64,000 bases of DNA from Gentiana macrophylla (Eukaryota > Streptophyta > Magnoliopsida > Gentianales > Gentianaceae). The stretch covers positions 62,001 to 126,000 of the forward strand of contig JAOBSW010001132.1 in assembly GCA_026214975.1 (NCBI GenBank), written 5' to 3'. The notes beneath the pieces are model-generated. The model saw nothing but the letters and a program-made list of their open reading frames with translations, searched no databases and was not told where the DNA came from. Below are positions 1 to 12,150 of the stretch, in pieces. Within the stretch, counting starts at the first letter, position 1; every line of letters begins with the position of its first letter. A program made the position numbers and the translations under genes.

Positions 1-807
1 TCACTTCGTGATGTTATCCAAAGAAGTGAAGTAGCAAAAAAACAACAGATGAGTGGATCAGCTGAAGGGACGCCATCAGCAAACACATCTAGTAAAGGCA
101 CATTGAGAGGAATCCCCCGCACTGGGAAAGGGGGAATGTTAGCTGATAAAACTACCCCTCATGCCACTGAAAAATTTGAAGAAGTGGCAGAAGAAAGAGA
201 CGAGAAATTGTCTCAGGGATTCGAAGAACCAAAAAGTCCTATCTCTGACATGGAGATTTAGGAAGAAGCAGCTGAAGAAGACTTTGCTAATAGAACTGCA
301 CCAGCACAGTCAGAAGATCACTCTAGAGTTCTAGACAGAGCATTCTGTCTGTACATTCGACCTCTAATTATTGATATGGAGAAGAAAGATCCAAGCCTGG
401 CGAACCTCAAAACCACATTGCGAGATGCAGGCACTTCAATGAATCAAAAGATTAAGGCTTTACTCAGTCACATTGATTTGCAAGATGAAATCATTGAAAA
501 GCAGGGAGATCTGCTAACTCAATTGAATTCCCTGGTCACCCAACATTTTCACATAGATCTGACACATCTGGAAAATGCATTTTATGAAAGGCTAAACCCC
601 ATGGTTGATATCTTGGACACTCATTCTCAACAACTTCAATTAAATGATAACACCCTAGATCATGTTGTAACTGACACCATGATCTTAATATCAGGAACCA
701 CCAACAAGACTCTATCAGCTTAGCACGAAGCTACCAAAAAGGGGGAAGGAAGTGGTAAGCCTGAAAGTTTTACCAGGAAAAGTATCAGATTTGTAGCGAA
801 AAAGTAG
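1..807 (+). pseudogene. SIRE-type envelope-like ORF, C-terminal remnant
   Basis: The frame starting at base 1 is open from the window edge and runs to 807, broken only by TAG at 259-261 and 721-723 and ending at TAG 805-807. The product is hydrophilic and charged (residue run EEVAEERDEK), with a helical, coiled-coil-like middle from about 376 to 720 (QKIKALLSHIDLQDEIIEK). It lies immediately upstream of a polypurine tract and an LTR start, which is where SIRE-type Copia elements carry their additional, envelope-like ORF. The downstream PPT and LTR start closely resemble those of the minus-strand SIRE element ending at 38991. The N-terminal part lies outside the window. Assignment rests on position, composition and the LTR match, not on a recognised fold. 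Function of this ORF class is unproven; the copy is broken. Confidence 0.65.
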
Positions 808-941
808 AAATAATCTTTTTCTCATGCTCATGTTTTGAACTTTTTTCCCTTTCTAGATGAAAAAAAATTCTGAGTTTTATTCTTGTTTATTATATGAATT
901 CAATGCACTTCTATTCAGGCTTATGAGGGTTTTGGCATTAT

Positions 942-1003
942 CAAAAGGGGGGAATTGTTAAGAACACTTTTATTGTTTTGATGATGGTAATACTAGCTGT
1001 TAC
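942..1003 (+). mobile_element. Polypurine tract and truncated 3' LTR start of SIRE element
   Basis: The purine run AAAAGGGGGGAAT (944-955) is followed at 956 by TGTTAAGAACACTTTT, an LTR start. The next 45 or so bases match the reverse complement of the LTR start at 38991 (both read TTGTTTTGATGATGG). The match stops near 1003, so the LTR is truncated to its first ~48 bp or replaced by unrelated sequence. The rest of the SIRE element lies left of the window. Confidence 0.7.
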
Positions 1004-1540
1004 TTGGTATACCTCACAAATCAATCCCCCACCATAACTTTTCTCCTGGCCATCGCGTTCTATTTTACGATATATAAGAGAATAAAATTCACGCTGAAGG
1101 GCTGTTTTTTTTCAATATCACTCAGAGGCACAATTTTTAGGCCTGGTTCATCAAGTAGCAACATTTAGTGACAAAAATAAATACCTAATTAATTCACTAT
1201 TGTACACTGAAATTATGTTTTTTAATTTAAGTCAATTAGAAAAGAATAATGATACGCGCATAACCTGTGAGACACAACATGTGACACAATCATCATCTGC
1301 ACTATCGATCCTGATGGCCTACATCCTGATCACTAGATCCTACACCATGATCGATGATGCCGAAAATGATTGTGTCGCATGCTATGTCTCACATGTTGTG
1401 CCCGTATCAGTAAACATTAGATAATTAGAAGAAGCATATTTATTATAAAGATTTTATTTTAATAAAATACCTAATTCACTATTGTACACTGAAAATATGA
1501 TTTTTCCTCCTTACTTCATGTAGGGCGCAGCCTCTTATAC

Positions 1541-1593
<53 letters not shown>

Positions 1594-2047
1594 GTAGGGG
1601 AGATGTTCTTCTCTCATGACAAACAATATTTATAATTTGGGGTGTTCTTTGCGAGAAAAAAATGTGATGTAAAATCACACTTTCTACGTAGCAACCCTGG
1701 GAGGATATTTGGAGTATATTTCTTCACTCCTGTAGGGTCCACATACCTTTTTTTTTTTTTGTTTTTTTTTTGGGTAGTATATGCGATTCAGTCTGAGAGA
1801 CGACCATTACAAGATGTGAAAACTTCTCCTTCACTTTGGCATTGTGAATTTCGTTGGTGCTTTGCTTCTGTCTGAAGTGTGCTCCTGTTTTGTCTGTAGT
1901 TCCATCCTGCTTCAAAGAACATAAGCACCATTCGTCCACGTCGAACTTCTTCTCTCTCTTTTTTTGGCTTTATATTTAAAAAGACAAATAGAAAATAGAA
2001 ATATGTAAATAGGACGTACAAGGGAACATTTTTTTGGTAATAATAAC
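1004..2047. other. AT-rich stretch without a gene
   Basis: No credible coding frame. The short open frames on both strands are low-complexity (poly-T around 1747-1772). The stretch holds a duplicated motif, CACTATTGTACACTGAAA, at about 1195-1212 and 1476-1493, and a TAA microsatellite. It ends at the left target duplication (ATAAC, 2043-2047) of the Copia element. It may be host intergenic DNA or old decayed repeat. Confidence 0.6.
1541..1592. repeat. (TAA)n microsatellite
   Basis: About 17 uninterrupted ATA/TAA trinucleotides. Such runs are common in plant intergenic DNA and are length-polymorphic. Confidence 0.95.
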
Positions 2048-2560
2048 TGTTATAACAGGATAAAGAATCCAGATGCAAAATATATAATTAACAGATGCAA
2101 TCTAACAGTAATAATCAACACAGAAGAACAAAAACAAGAAGAACACAAGATTTAACGTGGTTTCCGGCGTTGTGCCGACTACTCTATGGACATAAACGAG
2201 ATATTTTACAATGCACTGAAATCCAGATGGATTACACACTTTACAATGACCAATACAGTTGGTATTTATAGGCACAGATCCCTAAACCCTAACCGCTAAA
2301 AATCTTTGTCGGATTGCCATAAATGCCCCAGATGTTGGATCACACTGCTGATCCCACTCAGCTGATCATTCCACAGATGTTGAACTCTGCTGCATCCAAA
2401 ACCTCAGCAGACCCTCAACAGGCTGCTGACACCAGAAGAAACCCAGCAAACTTCCCCGCTGACTTTCACAGACTTGGATACAATTCTACAGCAGACCATC
2501 ACTATACTGACATATCATATTAGTTCTACCAGATGTAGAGTTTAAGTCACTTTGCCGACA
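2048..2560 (-). repeat. 3' LTR of the minus-strand Copia element
   Basis: 513 bp, matching 17488-18000 along its full length. On the minus strand it starts TGTCGGCAAAGTGAC. A TATA box, TATAAATACC, lies on the minus strand at 2261-2270. Bounded by target copy ATAAC on the left and the PPT on the right. Confidence 0.93.
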
Positions 2561-2572
2561 AATCTCCACCTT
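2561..2572 (-). other. Copia polypurine tract
   Basis: Minus strand reads AAGGTGGAGATT directly before the LTR start, the usual plant Copia PPT form (plus-strand DNA priming site). Confidence 0.85.
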
Positions 2573-2721
2573 GACTTGAACTATCATTCACAGTAAACCA
2601 GATTGCATAAACAGATGTACTTGTTCCAGATGCATTCGTCCATGCTAGATGTACTGTACCAGATTACTCCACTAAATCCACTCAGCTGGCCTGTCCTCAA
2701 CTGAGCTTCCAGATTTCCAGA

Positions 2722-4202
2722 TTATAAGCTTTGAATATTCAGCAAGTCCAGACACAACTGAAACTTGCTCTGTTGAACTGGTTTAGTGAACATATCATCA
2801 GGGTTATCCTTGGTGCTATCTTCTTCACTTGAACACTCTTCTCATTTCACAAAAAAATGATACCTCGCATCAATATGCTTGGTTCTCTCATGATGAACCT
2901 GATCCTTAGCTAGAAAAATTGCACTCAAACTGTTACAATAAATCTCTGTTTGATCCAGATGTAGCCCCAAATCACTGACTAGTCCCTTCAACCAGATACC
3001 TTCCTTGGCTACTTCAGTAAGATCCATATATTCTGCCTCAGTAGTTGATAAAGCCACTGTTTACTAAAGAGTTGCTTTCCGGCTGACAGCTAAATTCCCC
3101 AAAGTGAAAACATAACCAGTCATTGATTTCCATCGTCACATCATCACTGATACTCGGCGTCAAAGATCCTCGTGATCGGACTTGAGTATTACCTTCATAA
3201 ATGAGACCAATATCAGTTGTACACCTAAGGTACCAGAATATTCTTTTCACAGTTTTCCAGTGTTCCTTTCCTGGTTGAGTCATAAACCCGCTGACAACAC
3301 TGACTGCCTGAGCCAGATCAGGCCTAGTGCACACCATGGCATACATCAGACTACCAACTGCACTAGCATAGGGAACATTTGACATATACTCTTTCTCCTC
3401 TACTGATTGTGAAGCATAAACAGACAAATGAACATTAGATGCCATCAGAGTATCTATTGGTTTTGTTGCAGACATGCCAAATCTGGCCAATATCTTCTAT
3501 ATATAACAGTGCTAAGACAAGAACAAATTCTTCTGACTTCTATCTCTCTAGATCTCCATCCCCAACATCTTTTTGTCTGCACCCAAATCCTTCATTTAAA
3601 ACTCAGCACTGAGACGGTTCTTCAGATTTGGAACATCAGACTTCTTTTCAGCAGTTATCAACATATCATCCACATAAAGGATAAGATAGATATGTGATCC
3701 ATCTTTCAGCTGACTGTGATATACACAACAGTTATATGGACATCTGTTATAACCTAGTTGGATCATATAACAGTCAAACCTTTTATACCACTATCTAAAA
3801 GCCTGTTTCAGTCCATATAAGGACCTATTTAACTTGCACACAAAGTCTTCCTTGCCATGAACTTGAAAATCCTCTGTCCGAGTCATGTATATCTCCTTAT
3901 CTACCTCACCATATAGAAAGGCTGTCTTCACATTTAACTGCTCAAGTTCAAGATCCTGATGTGCCACCATTGCTAGTAACACTGTGATTGAAGTGTGTCA
4001 GACCACTGGTGAGAATATCTCATCAAAGTCTACCCCTTCTTTCTGACTGAACCCTCTTGCAACCAAACATGCCTTATACTTGACCCCTTCTGCCTTAGTC
4101 ATTCCTTCATTCTTTTTGAAGATCCACTCGCAAGTAACAACTCTCTTATCAACTGGATGTTTAACTAGATCCCAAGTCTGATTCTTCAATAACGACTCCA
4201 TT
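2722..4202 (-). pseudogene. Copia pol: reverse transcriptase and RNase H
   Basis: Minus-strand remains of the 3' half of pol. The reverse transcriptase starts at about 4201 (MESLLKNQTWDLVKHP) and includes GVDFDEIFSPVV, NVKTAFLYGEVDKEIYM and the catalytic YVDD encoded at 3665-3676. It continues through RPDLAQAVSVVSGFM (RT-RNase H link, about 3300) to the RNase H signature MALSTTEAEYMDL (about 3057) and the Copia C-terminal DDMFTKP motif. It ends at the TAA at 2722-2724. Stops and frameshifts split it into at least four open pieces (3998-4201, 3791-3982, 3038-3490, 2842-3057), so it cannot make active enzyme. The upstream integrase half is at 14915 onward, separated by LARD copy A. Confidence 0.93.
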
Positions 4203-5923
4203 GAAGGATGCAGGTTCTTAGATCTAAACGAGTTAGATCTACGCGCAGCGGATGGATCATGACTTATACATCACAATACATAATTAAAGGACTTAAACTA
4301 CTACAAGGGGGTTAAGATCATGTTACCAATAGTAGGAAGAGAAGTCAAGATCTTCCGATGTGTTCTCCAAACGGCGGTTGGTGGACACCCTTCTTGATAC
4401 ACGAACCTCCTTGATATGCAACACCAAGAAAAACTTGTAGTTTTTCTTCTTCTAAAAACCCAAGACTAGAAAACTAATTTTTCTCAATCTTTTTAGTGAT
4501 GTGGACGAAATTTTTCCTTGTGTTTTTACACTTGGAATAGCTCTCCTTTTATAGAAGAGTAAATCATTGGTCTCCAAGTTTTAATTAATTAAATAAATAA
4601 TTTATTAAACAAAATAAAAAGATATTTTCCTTAATGACTAATTGTGACATGTATTGACCAATAGGAAATCAAATAACAAGTCATCCAATCATTCACATAA
4701 CAAGAATATCTTTTATTTTCCATAACACAAGAAAATCAATTCTTGTGCTAAAGGAGATCATCCATGCGCCACTTACCTAGGGTTTTAGCCCACATAAAAT
4801 GTCTTTTATGTGTATAATTTAGCCCAACTAAATAATATCCATGCATATCAATTAATTAGCCCAGCCAATTAATTATTACTGAGGCCCAAATAACAAGATT
4901 ATTAGTCCGAATTACAGAAGCCACATCGGGGACCATGGACCTATAACTAGTAGCTCCAATAATTAATTATTCATCGAACATAATAAGTACATTAATTATT
5001 AATTCCGGGATTACGCCATCATAAACCCGAAACTGAACTCTACCGATTATAGATGTATACTTATACTCAACCCATAGAGTGAATAAGCTTCCATTGATAT
5101 AATCACTACATACGGATTAACCCTCCATAGACTGTCCATTCTAAGTGGGAAGTCTCCGTGAACCCGACTCAGAATATCTTATCCTTATCCTTATTTACCA
5201 TTAACCCCCTGATGATCAATTAGTTCACATATCTGACTAGTGATCAATTAGTCTAATATGAACTCCCGGGATCGATCACTTTCTTAGGGCTAACAAATAA
5301 GGGGACTGTCTCTCTACTTCCCGCAAGAAGGAATGGATTCCATGTCTGTGAAAATCAGAACTACTCACTCATCTGGAGATAGTGCCAATGAGAAGTGGCT
5401 TGGAACACATATTTAAGTGAACCGTAACTAACACATCAAACACTACCCCGGGACAAGCAGCACCCTGTGATCACCTCAGGATTAAGGTTGATCCATATAT
5501 GATCATCTAATGATTTAATAAGATTCCTTGATTACGGAATTATATCAAGAAATTCAGATTAAATCGGTCCAGTCCTATATGAATGCCATCATATATAAAT
5601 GCCCCACGTAGGTACCCTCTACCGACAGTCCGGATAAGACTATCACACCCTAAGGTGTTCTGGGCGCATTATTGGTGTTTTAATCAAGAGACCCTAAACT
5701 CTGATTAAGTTCACCACGGACTAACATTTTAAGTATATCACCACTAACTCAATCCTCATATGTAATCCATACACTGAGTTAAGTGGTTACATACAGATAT
5801 ACTTAGGGTTTGCAGCAGTGTATTACTTTACAAGCACAAAGCAAGTAACTAAAGTGAGCTAAATTTTGTCACCCATTATTAAAACCAATTACACAAATTG
5901 TCTTTCGGGCACTACACCTAACA
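4203..5923 (-). repeat. 3' LTR of LARD copy A
   Basis: Matches 22066-23775 (copy B) over its whole length at roughly 80-85% by eye. On the minus strand it starts TGTTAGGTGTAGTGCCCGAAAG. A TATA box, TATAAAAG, lies on the minus strand at 4546-4553. The LTR start and the neighbouring PPT, GCAAGTGGGAGATTG, are of the Angela-type Copia form. Confidence 0.85.
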
Positions 5924-8900
5924 ATCTCCCACTTGCACGAAATGACAAGCAACGATTGTTTTTAGAGCACACCCTTTCTCATCTTATTCACAACACTCTC
6001 CCACTTGCTCTAAAAGCATATGAGACATATCCATCAATGTCGTACCCTCCAAGCACTCGACTTGGTACACTGATTAGTTAGGTTGTCGACTCGAGACAAT
6101 CTTTAGGATTGAAACGTTGTCGGTCCTTCCAATCAGGCGGTACTCTCTCTCAACATGCTTTTGACTTCTTGTGACTGAAAAGATCCTTCTAAGCTATCTC
6201 TTCACTGTTTTCACGATGAAGTGATATCGGCTTATCAGACCTGGAATTACTCCCAGACCAAAAAGGAAATTCTAAGCACTATGAGTAAACACTGAGCCCG
6301 AGATCAACTTAATGATCATCCTTAATCTGACTACAAGTTAGAATCAGTGTAGTCAACCATATTCAAGTTTGCACCTGGATATACAAGCATATGATTCCTC
6401 GTTCTCTAAAGATACTTGAGGACGTACTAAACCGCTACTTATTGCTCAAATCCAAGATTCGATTGCAATTGACTCGTGTTAAGCTGAATTGCCCTTATCC
6501 CAGAGAGACTCTATCCCATTTTCTCTTTATCCGAAGATTTGGAGAATCATTCCTGAGAGGTAGGGTAGGACTACTCTCGATGAATGATGCAACCGTATAT
6601 GCATAATCATCTTATTCAATAAGATAGGTGGGATAGCCAATGACTCATTCTCGTGAATTTGACCGAATCAAATTCTTAGAATATATTCCAATTCTCTCAT
6701 CCAGAGAATCTTGGCCTGTCCGTTTCCGACTTCAGATAGCACACACGCTGTTTCCAACTATTTCAGTGTTACCTTTTTTGAACACTAATACTACTATTTT
6801 ACCAATATTGATACCCAGTCTACAAAAGACTTATCAATATTCTGGTCAAGTCCACATATTTTAAAACATGCGACTTTTAATGACCGAGAGGTTCTCTTAC
6901 ATCCACAAATGACATAAGTCCCGGCAGTCAACCTGCCATTTGTTCTAACCAAGACCCTTGGTTCGAATGAATCGGACTCCGTTTTTTTGGCAAGAAAGTC
7001 TCAGGGAATCACCCCTATTTTCTGCTTTCTAACGAAATCTTGCAAGACTTAGTGGTGAGAGAGTTCAAGGTCTGGTTAACTCTCTACTTGTCAGGGAATC
7101 ACCCCTAGACCACTCAGCTTTGTGCTGAAAGTTAAACTTTCCTATTCATTTGACTCTTTTTGGCGTGGATCCAATTACTCCCACTGGGCCTGAGACACTC
7201 AGGTGGTTCTACAAGAGGCTGAACAGAACCGGAGTACCAAAACTCCATTCACAGGGATAAGGTTTTCGAACCAACCTCTCTGATCAGAATCCTATACAGC
7301 CCACAAAGAGCCACAGGTTATCAATCACCCCAGCAGACTATAAAGTCCACACTCCCATAATGGGTCAATGGTTAAAACATACTCCCACTGCGTTCTGGGT
7401 GGATTGACATTCTGATCTAGTAGTATTTATCAGTGTATACACCAACATCCGATGTGGCCTGACTAAATCAGATAGTAACTTCCTAGAGTAACCGTACTCC
7501 AAGGTCTAAGGTTGCTACTTATAGATTCTACCAGAAGGCTTGTGACAGTTCAACCGTCACTTTCTGATCTCAAGAATCTTTTAACCAACCTTCACTCGAC
7601 ACATTAAGACATTTCACAAACAGTCAAAATCTGAACGTATGCGCAAAATCTCCAGTCCTACCTTCAAGCATTGAATGCTAAATGCCTACATTTACGGAAG
7701 TGGTGTGAACCGAATTCACTCCTTATCCATAAATTCACTAGCATCTTCAAGGTAGACTTCTCGGTTTACATAATAATGTTAACCGTTATTTTGCAACCAA
7801 TTATCTTAATCGAGTTTAGCAGTGTATTGTAGTAAATCAATATCTATATAGGGCAAGTCTATGGTTTCTTTCTCAGTGAGAAACATTCCACTAGGAGGCA
7901 GGCTGAGCATCAGTCCCAAGACTATGCTTTAGCCTATTTATGAGCATGGAATACTCTATTCTCTGCTAAAATCAGAGACTCCTCCTCGTATTCTTTTGAT
8001 AAACTAAATCGCGTTTCGAGTAGTTATCAGACAAAATGTCACCACTCAAAAACTCCCACTAGCTTGTGTCTCTCACTAGACCCCGAAGGTCATGATGAAC
8101 AAGCTATGTTACCCCTTCAAATCTATTACCCTCTCCCTATTGAAAGGAAACTTAGTCATTGTTCCTTTGAGATAGTGTTCCTAGACTGGGAGATAGGAAT
8201 CACCCTTAGCCAGTCGTCAGGTCTTATCTCTAGGATATATGCACTAATTAATAGATATTGAAGGGTCGTTTATCTTAATACGGAAACCTTTTACCTTTAA
8301 TAGTTTTAGATGTGTTACACATACCTATTCAGCTTTTCTTAGTGGTTCTGTCTTTATCAAACAAAAGTCCGAGTCACAGATTCGTACTTCAAATGTCATT
8401 TTCACTTTCTATGAGGTAACAATATTTCGGGTTGAAAGTGAATCCATTTGTTTCAACGAATCTGTAAACAGAAAAATAATTTTTTTGTGATATTCAAGGA
8501 TAGAATCCAAAATTTATTTCCTTATATCACTCCCACTATTATAGCTGAAATTACTGCCCGTTGTCTACTTTATTAATTGTTAATGCATAGCTTCCTTGTT
8601 CTTCCAAAGAACTAAGCTACCGAGTCGAGTTACTCGGTTAAGAAAGTCGCTAAGGATTCATTGGTTAGTGATCCGAAATCACTTTCCTTATCCTATACTT
8701 TCTTTAATTAATATTTCGGTTTAGCCTCAATCTTAGTTTAGATGATTAACACTTGCAGACATTCTTTCTCATTCTTGACTTTGCTTAAAAGGAAATAGTC
8801 TTGAACTAGCAGTTCGTTTGAGTAGACACTACTCGTGAACTGTGGGATGTCTACTGAAAGTGTTACCCAGTAGGACTAATTTTCTAATAAATTAGAAAAA

Positions 8901-9098
8901 CAACAGATAAAAGCTCCCACTAGTTTATCGGTTCCAAATACCGTCTAACTAGCGACACTTTAATTTATGATTCTCTAATTTTTATATTAGAAAATTTCTC
9001 ATGTAGACACTACACAATTAAAATTCACTAGAAGAATTTTATCGTCCCAATCATCTTTCAAACTAACTATGGTTGTCTCTCGTTCAACACGAGTGACA
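5924..9098 (-). other. Non-coding internal domain of LARD copy A
   Basis: About 3.2 kb without a supported coding frame; the longest open frames are around 70 codons and are not shared in frame with copies B or C. It aligns by eye over its full length with 23776-27050 and, inverted, with copy C. The PPT sits at 5924-5938. The box CTCCCACT recurs at 5926, 5998, 7178, 7382, 8053, 8530 and 8914, each equivalent to AGTGGGAG on the element's own strand and resembling the PPT core. The last 136 bp of the domain lie beyond the CACTA insertion at 14773-14908. Confidence 0.8.
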
Positions 9099-9116
9099 CA
9101 CTACAAGAAATTGGAT

Positions 9117-9685
9117 TTAAAGGGACAATGTTTAAAGGGACGACATTGTCGTCCCTTTACATAACTTTTAAAGGGACGACATGTCGTCCCTTTCAATGGA
9201 TACGGAGAAAAGTCAAACATTTGTTGAATTTATTGGAGGGAAAACTTTAAAGGGACGACATTGTCGTCCCAATAAAGATTCGATTTTTCCCGCTTATTTT
9301 TTGGCTAATTTTTTTGGCGGGTAAATTCTTTAAAGGGACGATATTCAAGTTTTTTGGGACGACAAGTGCCAGCATGGAATCCACGTGGACTGTTCTGTTT
9401 TAAGGGACGACATTGTCGTCCCTTTAAATACGATTAATTTTTTTTTTAAATATTAAAATTGTGTGGCTTTTTTATAAAAAAAGTGATTTTTGTTTAAAGG
9501 GACGACAATGTCGTCCCTTTAAATAAAATTTCATAAAGGATTTTAATTTTTTGATAAAAATTTATAAAAATTCTTGATTTTTGTTTTAAGGGACGACAAT
9601 GTCGTCCCTGTAAATAAAAATTTATAAAAAAAAATTGTTTTTTTATTTAGAGGGACGAAAGTGTCGTCCCTTTAAATAAAATTTT
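9117..9685. repeat. Left subterminal palindrome array of the CACTA element
   Basis: About eight units of the form AAAGGGACGACA-TTGTCGTCCCTTT, each a near-perfect palindrome of 24-28 bp, at about 9137, 9170, 9250, 9402, 9496, 9587 and 9651, with half units at 9119 and 9333. Spacing is about 30-95 bp with AT-rich DNA between them. In known CACTA elements short repeated motifs here bind the transposon-encoded protein; that role is inferred. Confidence 0.9.
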
Positions 9686-9724
9686 ATAAAAAATTTGATT
9701 TTTCGTTCATAATATATTTATAAC

Positions 9725-11125
9725 AATATTTTCTTCGATAACGATAACGAATAACTCATTCGCTCAATAACGAACCCTTAGATTAAAATTGATCGCTCGA
9801 TAACGAACCAAGAAATTCAAATCGATCAAACAAACCACATTTATCGTTAACTCATTCGCTCGATAACGATCGATTGAGCCATAGTAGATAGTACTATCAC
9901 AATGATCGATAACGTTCTAACTCATCCGCTCGATAATGAACCCCGAGATCGATTTGAATCTAAGGTTCGTTATCGAGCGAATGAGTTAGATCGTTATCGT
10001 TATCGTTATCGATCATTGTGATAGTAGTATCTACTATGGCTCGATCGATCGTTATCGAGCGAATGAGTTAAGAGTTGGGGTTCGTTAATGAACAATCGAT
10101 TTGAATTTCGTGGTCGATTTGAATCTAATGGTTTGTTATCGAGCGAATGAGTTAGGTCGTTATCGTTATCGATCATTGTGATAGTACTATCTACTATGTC
10201 TCGATCGATCGTTATTGAGCAAAGAAGTTAAGAGTCGGGGTTGGTTATTGAACGATCGATTTGAATTTCGGGGTCGATTTGAATTTAATGGTTCGTTATT
10301 GAGCGAATGAGTTAGATCTTTATCGTTATCAATCATTGTGATAGTAGTATCCACTATGTCTCGATGGATCGTTATGGAGCGAAGGAGTTAAGAGTCGGGG
10401 ATCGTTATTAAGAGATCGATTTGAATATTAGGGTTCGTTATCGAGTGAATGAGTTAAATCGTTATCGATTATTGTGATAGTACTATCTACTATGTCTCGA
10501 TGTATCCTTATCGAGCGAAGGAGTTAAGAGTCGGGGATCGTTATTAAGAGATCGATTTGAATCTCGATCGATCGATCGTTATCGATTTGAACCACGACTG
10601 CTAACTCATTCGCTCGATAACAATCGATTGAGCCATAGTAGATAGTACTATCACAATTATCGATAACGATCTAACTCATCCGCTCGATAATGAACCAGAT
10701 TCAAATCGAAATCGAATTTCGGGTCGATTTGAATCTAATGGTTCGTTATCGGCGAATGAGTTAGATCTTTATCATTATCGATCATTGTGATAGTAGTATC
10801 TACTATGTCTCGCAATCGTTATCGAGCAAAGGAGTTAAGAGTCGGGGTTGGTTATTGAACGATCAATTTGATTTCCGGGGTTCGTTATCGAGCGATCGAT
10901 TTGAATATAAGGGTTCGTTATCGAGCGAATGAGTTACATCGTTATCGTTATCAATCATTGTGATAGTAGTATCGACTATGATTTGATCGATCGTTATTAG
11001 GCGAATGAGTTAAGAGTCGCGGTTCGTTATTGATTTGATTTGAATCACGGGGTTTGAATCACGGGGTTTGAATCACTTCGTTATCAATCGATTGATTTGA
11101 ATCACGGGGTTCGTTAAGGACCGAT
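9725..11125. repeat. Mixed-orientation tandem array, about 140-175 bp units
   Basis: Core motif GTTCGTTATCGAGCGAATGAG recurs at 9964, 10131, 10291, 10433, 10740 and 10915, each followed by TCGTTATCG and a GTGATAGTA segment. Inverted units lie at about 9740-9960 and 10590-10690 (CATTCGCTCGATAACGA). The region is rich in CGATCGAT palindromes. No coding frame survives. Confidence 0.85.
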
Positions 11126-11139
11126 TGATCTCAATCCCG

Positions 11140-11425
11140 AGATCCAAAATCGATTAAGCGATTTCAAACTCGAGGTCTTTCCCTTACAAACTCGAGATCG
11201 TTATATAGTTTTAAAACCTGAGCCTCGTTAATTACTTTAAGAACCCGAGGCTCGTTAATTAGTTTTAAAACCCGAGCCTCTTTATTTAGTTTTAAAACCC
11301 GAGGCTCGTTATTTAATTTTAAAACCCGAGCCTCGTTATTTATTTTTAAAACCCGAGGGTCGTTATTTAGTTTTAAAACCCGAGCCTCGTTAATTACTTT
11401 AAGAACCCGAGGCTCGTTATTTATA
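11140..11425. repeat. Short tandem array, ACCCGAGCCTCGTTA type
   Basis: About seven units of roughly 35-40 bp reading TTAGTTTTAAAACCCGAG followed by alternating CCTCGTTA and GCTCGTTA. The CCTC/GCTC alternation gives a higher-order period of two units. Confidence 0.85.
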
Positions 11426-11483
11426 TAATATGTACTTTATATAATTATGTTGAGTATTAATTAAAAAAAATTAATAATTCTTT

Positions 11484-11545
11484 AATGGCACGACAATGGC
11501 GTCCCAAAAAACAATTGTCGTCCCTTTAAACCTTTGACCTGAATA
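11484..11545. repeat. Isolated internal copy of the CACTA palindrome
   Basis: A GACAATGGCGTCCC half and a TTGTCGTCCCTTTAAA half sit together at 11490-11530, far from both ends. This is a degraded subterminal-type unit, possibly an old internal boundary. Confidence 0.6.
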
Positions 11546-11830
11546 AAATCAGGTCGTCCCCTTCTTCTTCTCCACACTTGCAATTTTTTTTCTGCTGCCG
11601 GCTCCCTCCCCTCCATACCTCCTCTCCGCCGCTCCTCTCCTCCTCTCCTCCTCCTCTCCTCCTCTCCTCCTCTCATCCTCTCCACCGGCTCCTGCACCGC
11701 CTCCTCCACCTGCAACAACAGGATCAACAACAGGCTCCTCCACCGCCTCCTCCAGTTCGTACCGCCTGATTCACCGCCAATTCAGCCGTCTCCACCTCCA
11801 CCTCCACCTTCAATTCAGCCTTTTTTGCAG
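11546..11830 (+). other. CT-rich block resembling a plant 5' exon/UTR
   Basis: Pyrimidine-rich sequence (TCCTCTCCTCC repeats, then CACCTCCACC repeats). Open frames on both strands are low-complexity proline/leucine- or glutamate/arginine-rich and are not credible proteins. The composition resembles a plant leader or first exon, and it lies upstream of the captured RRM exon, so it may be the 5' end of a captured or chimeric transcription unit. That is inference. Confidence 0.4.
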
Positions 11831-11957
11831 GCAAGATTACAATTTCGTTGGTTTTAATTAGTTTTGGCAAATTTTTTTAATAATTTTTTTTTGAATCCAT
11901 GAAATGTGGTTCGTAAATTGCTGAATTGTGTATATGTATGTATAATTGTTGCATTAG

Positions 11958-12150
11958 TTTGTTGTTTATGGATGAAAGAGTTGGGCATTGTTGTTTATGG
12001 ATGAAAGAGTTGGATGAAAGAGTTGGGCATTGTTGTTTATGGATGAAAGAGTTGGGCATTGTTGTTTATGGATTGGGCATTGTTGCATTAGTTTGTTAAA
12101 AAAAAATTTGAATCTTGAATCTTGAATCTTGAATCTTGAATCTTGAATTT
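11958..12150. repeat. Minisatellite (29-bp unit) and (TTGAATC)n run
   Basis: From 11958 to about 12080 the unit TTGTTTATGGATGAAAGAG followed by TTGGGCATTG repeats about four times with one internal deletion. From 12107 to 12150 the heptamer TTGAATC repeats about six times. Confidence 0.88.

Noticed and set aside
1642..2078. Short frames on both strands around 1642-2078
   Set aside because: They span poly-T/poly-A runs and lack any conserved motif; one crosses the Copia LTR boundary.
9117..9685. Regularly spaced identical palindromes as a CRISPR array
   Set aside because: The setting is a plant CACTA transposon end, spacers are AT-rich and variable in length, and no cas genes are present.
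11482..11769. Open frames on both strands rich in Pro/Leu or Glu/Arg
   Set aside because: They are products of CT-rich simple sequence, overlap on opposite strands and have no conserved motif.
12107..12150. (TTGAATC)n as interstitial telomeric repeat
   Set aside because: The plant telomere unit is TTTAGGG; this heptamer is unrelated simple sequence.
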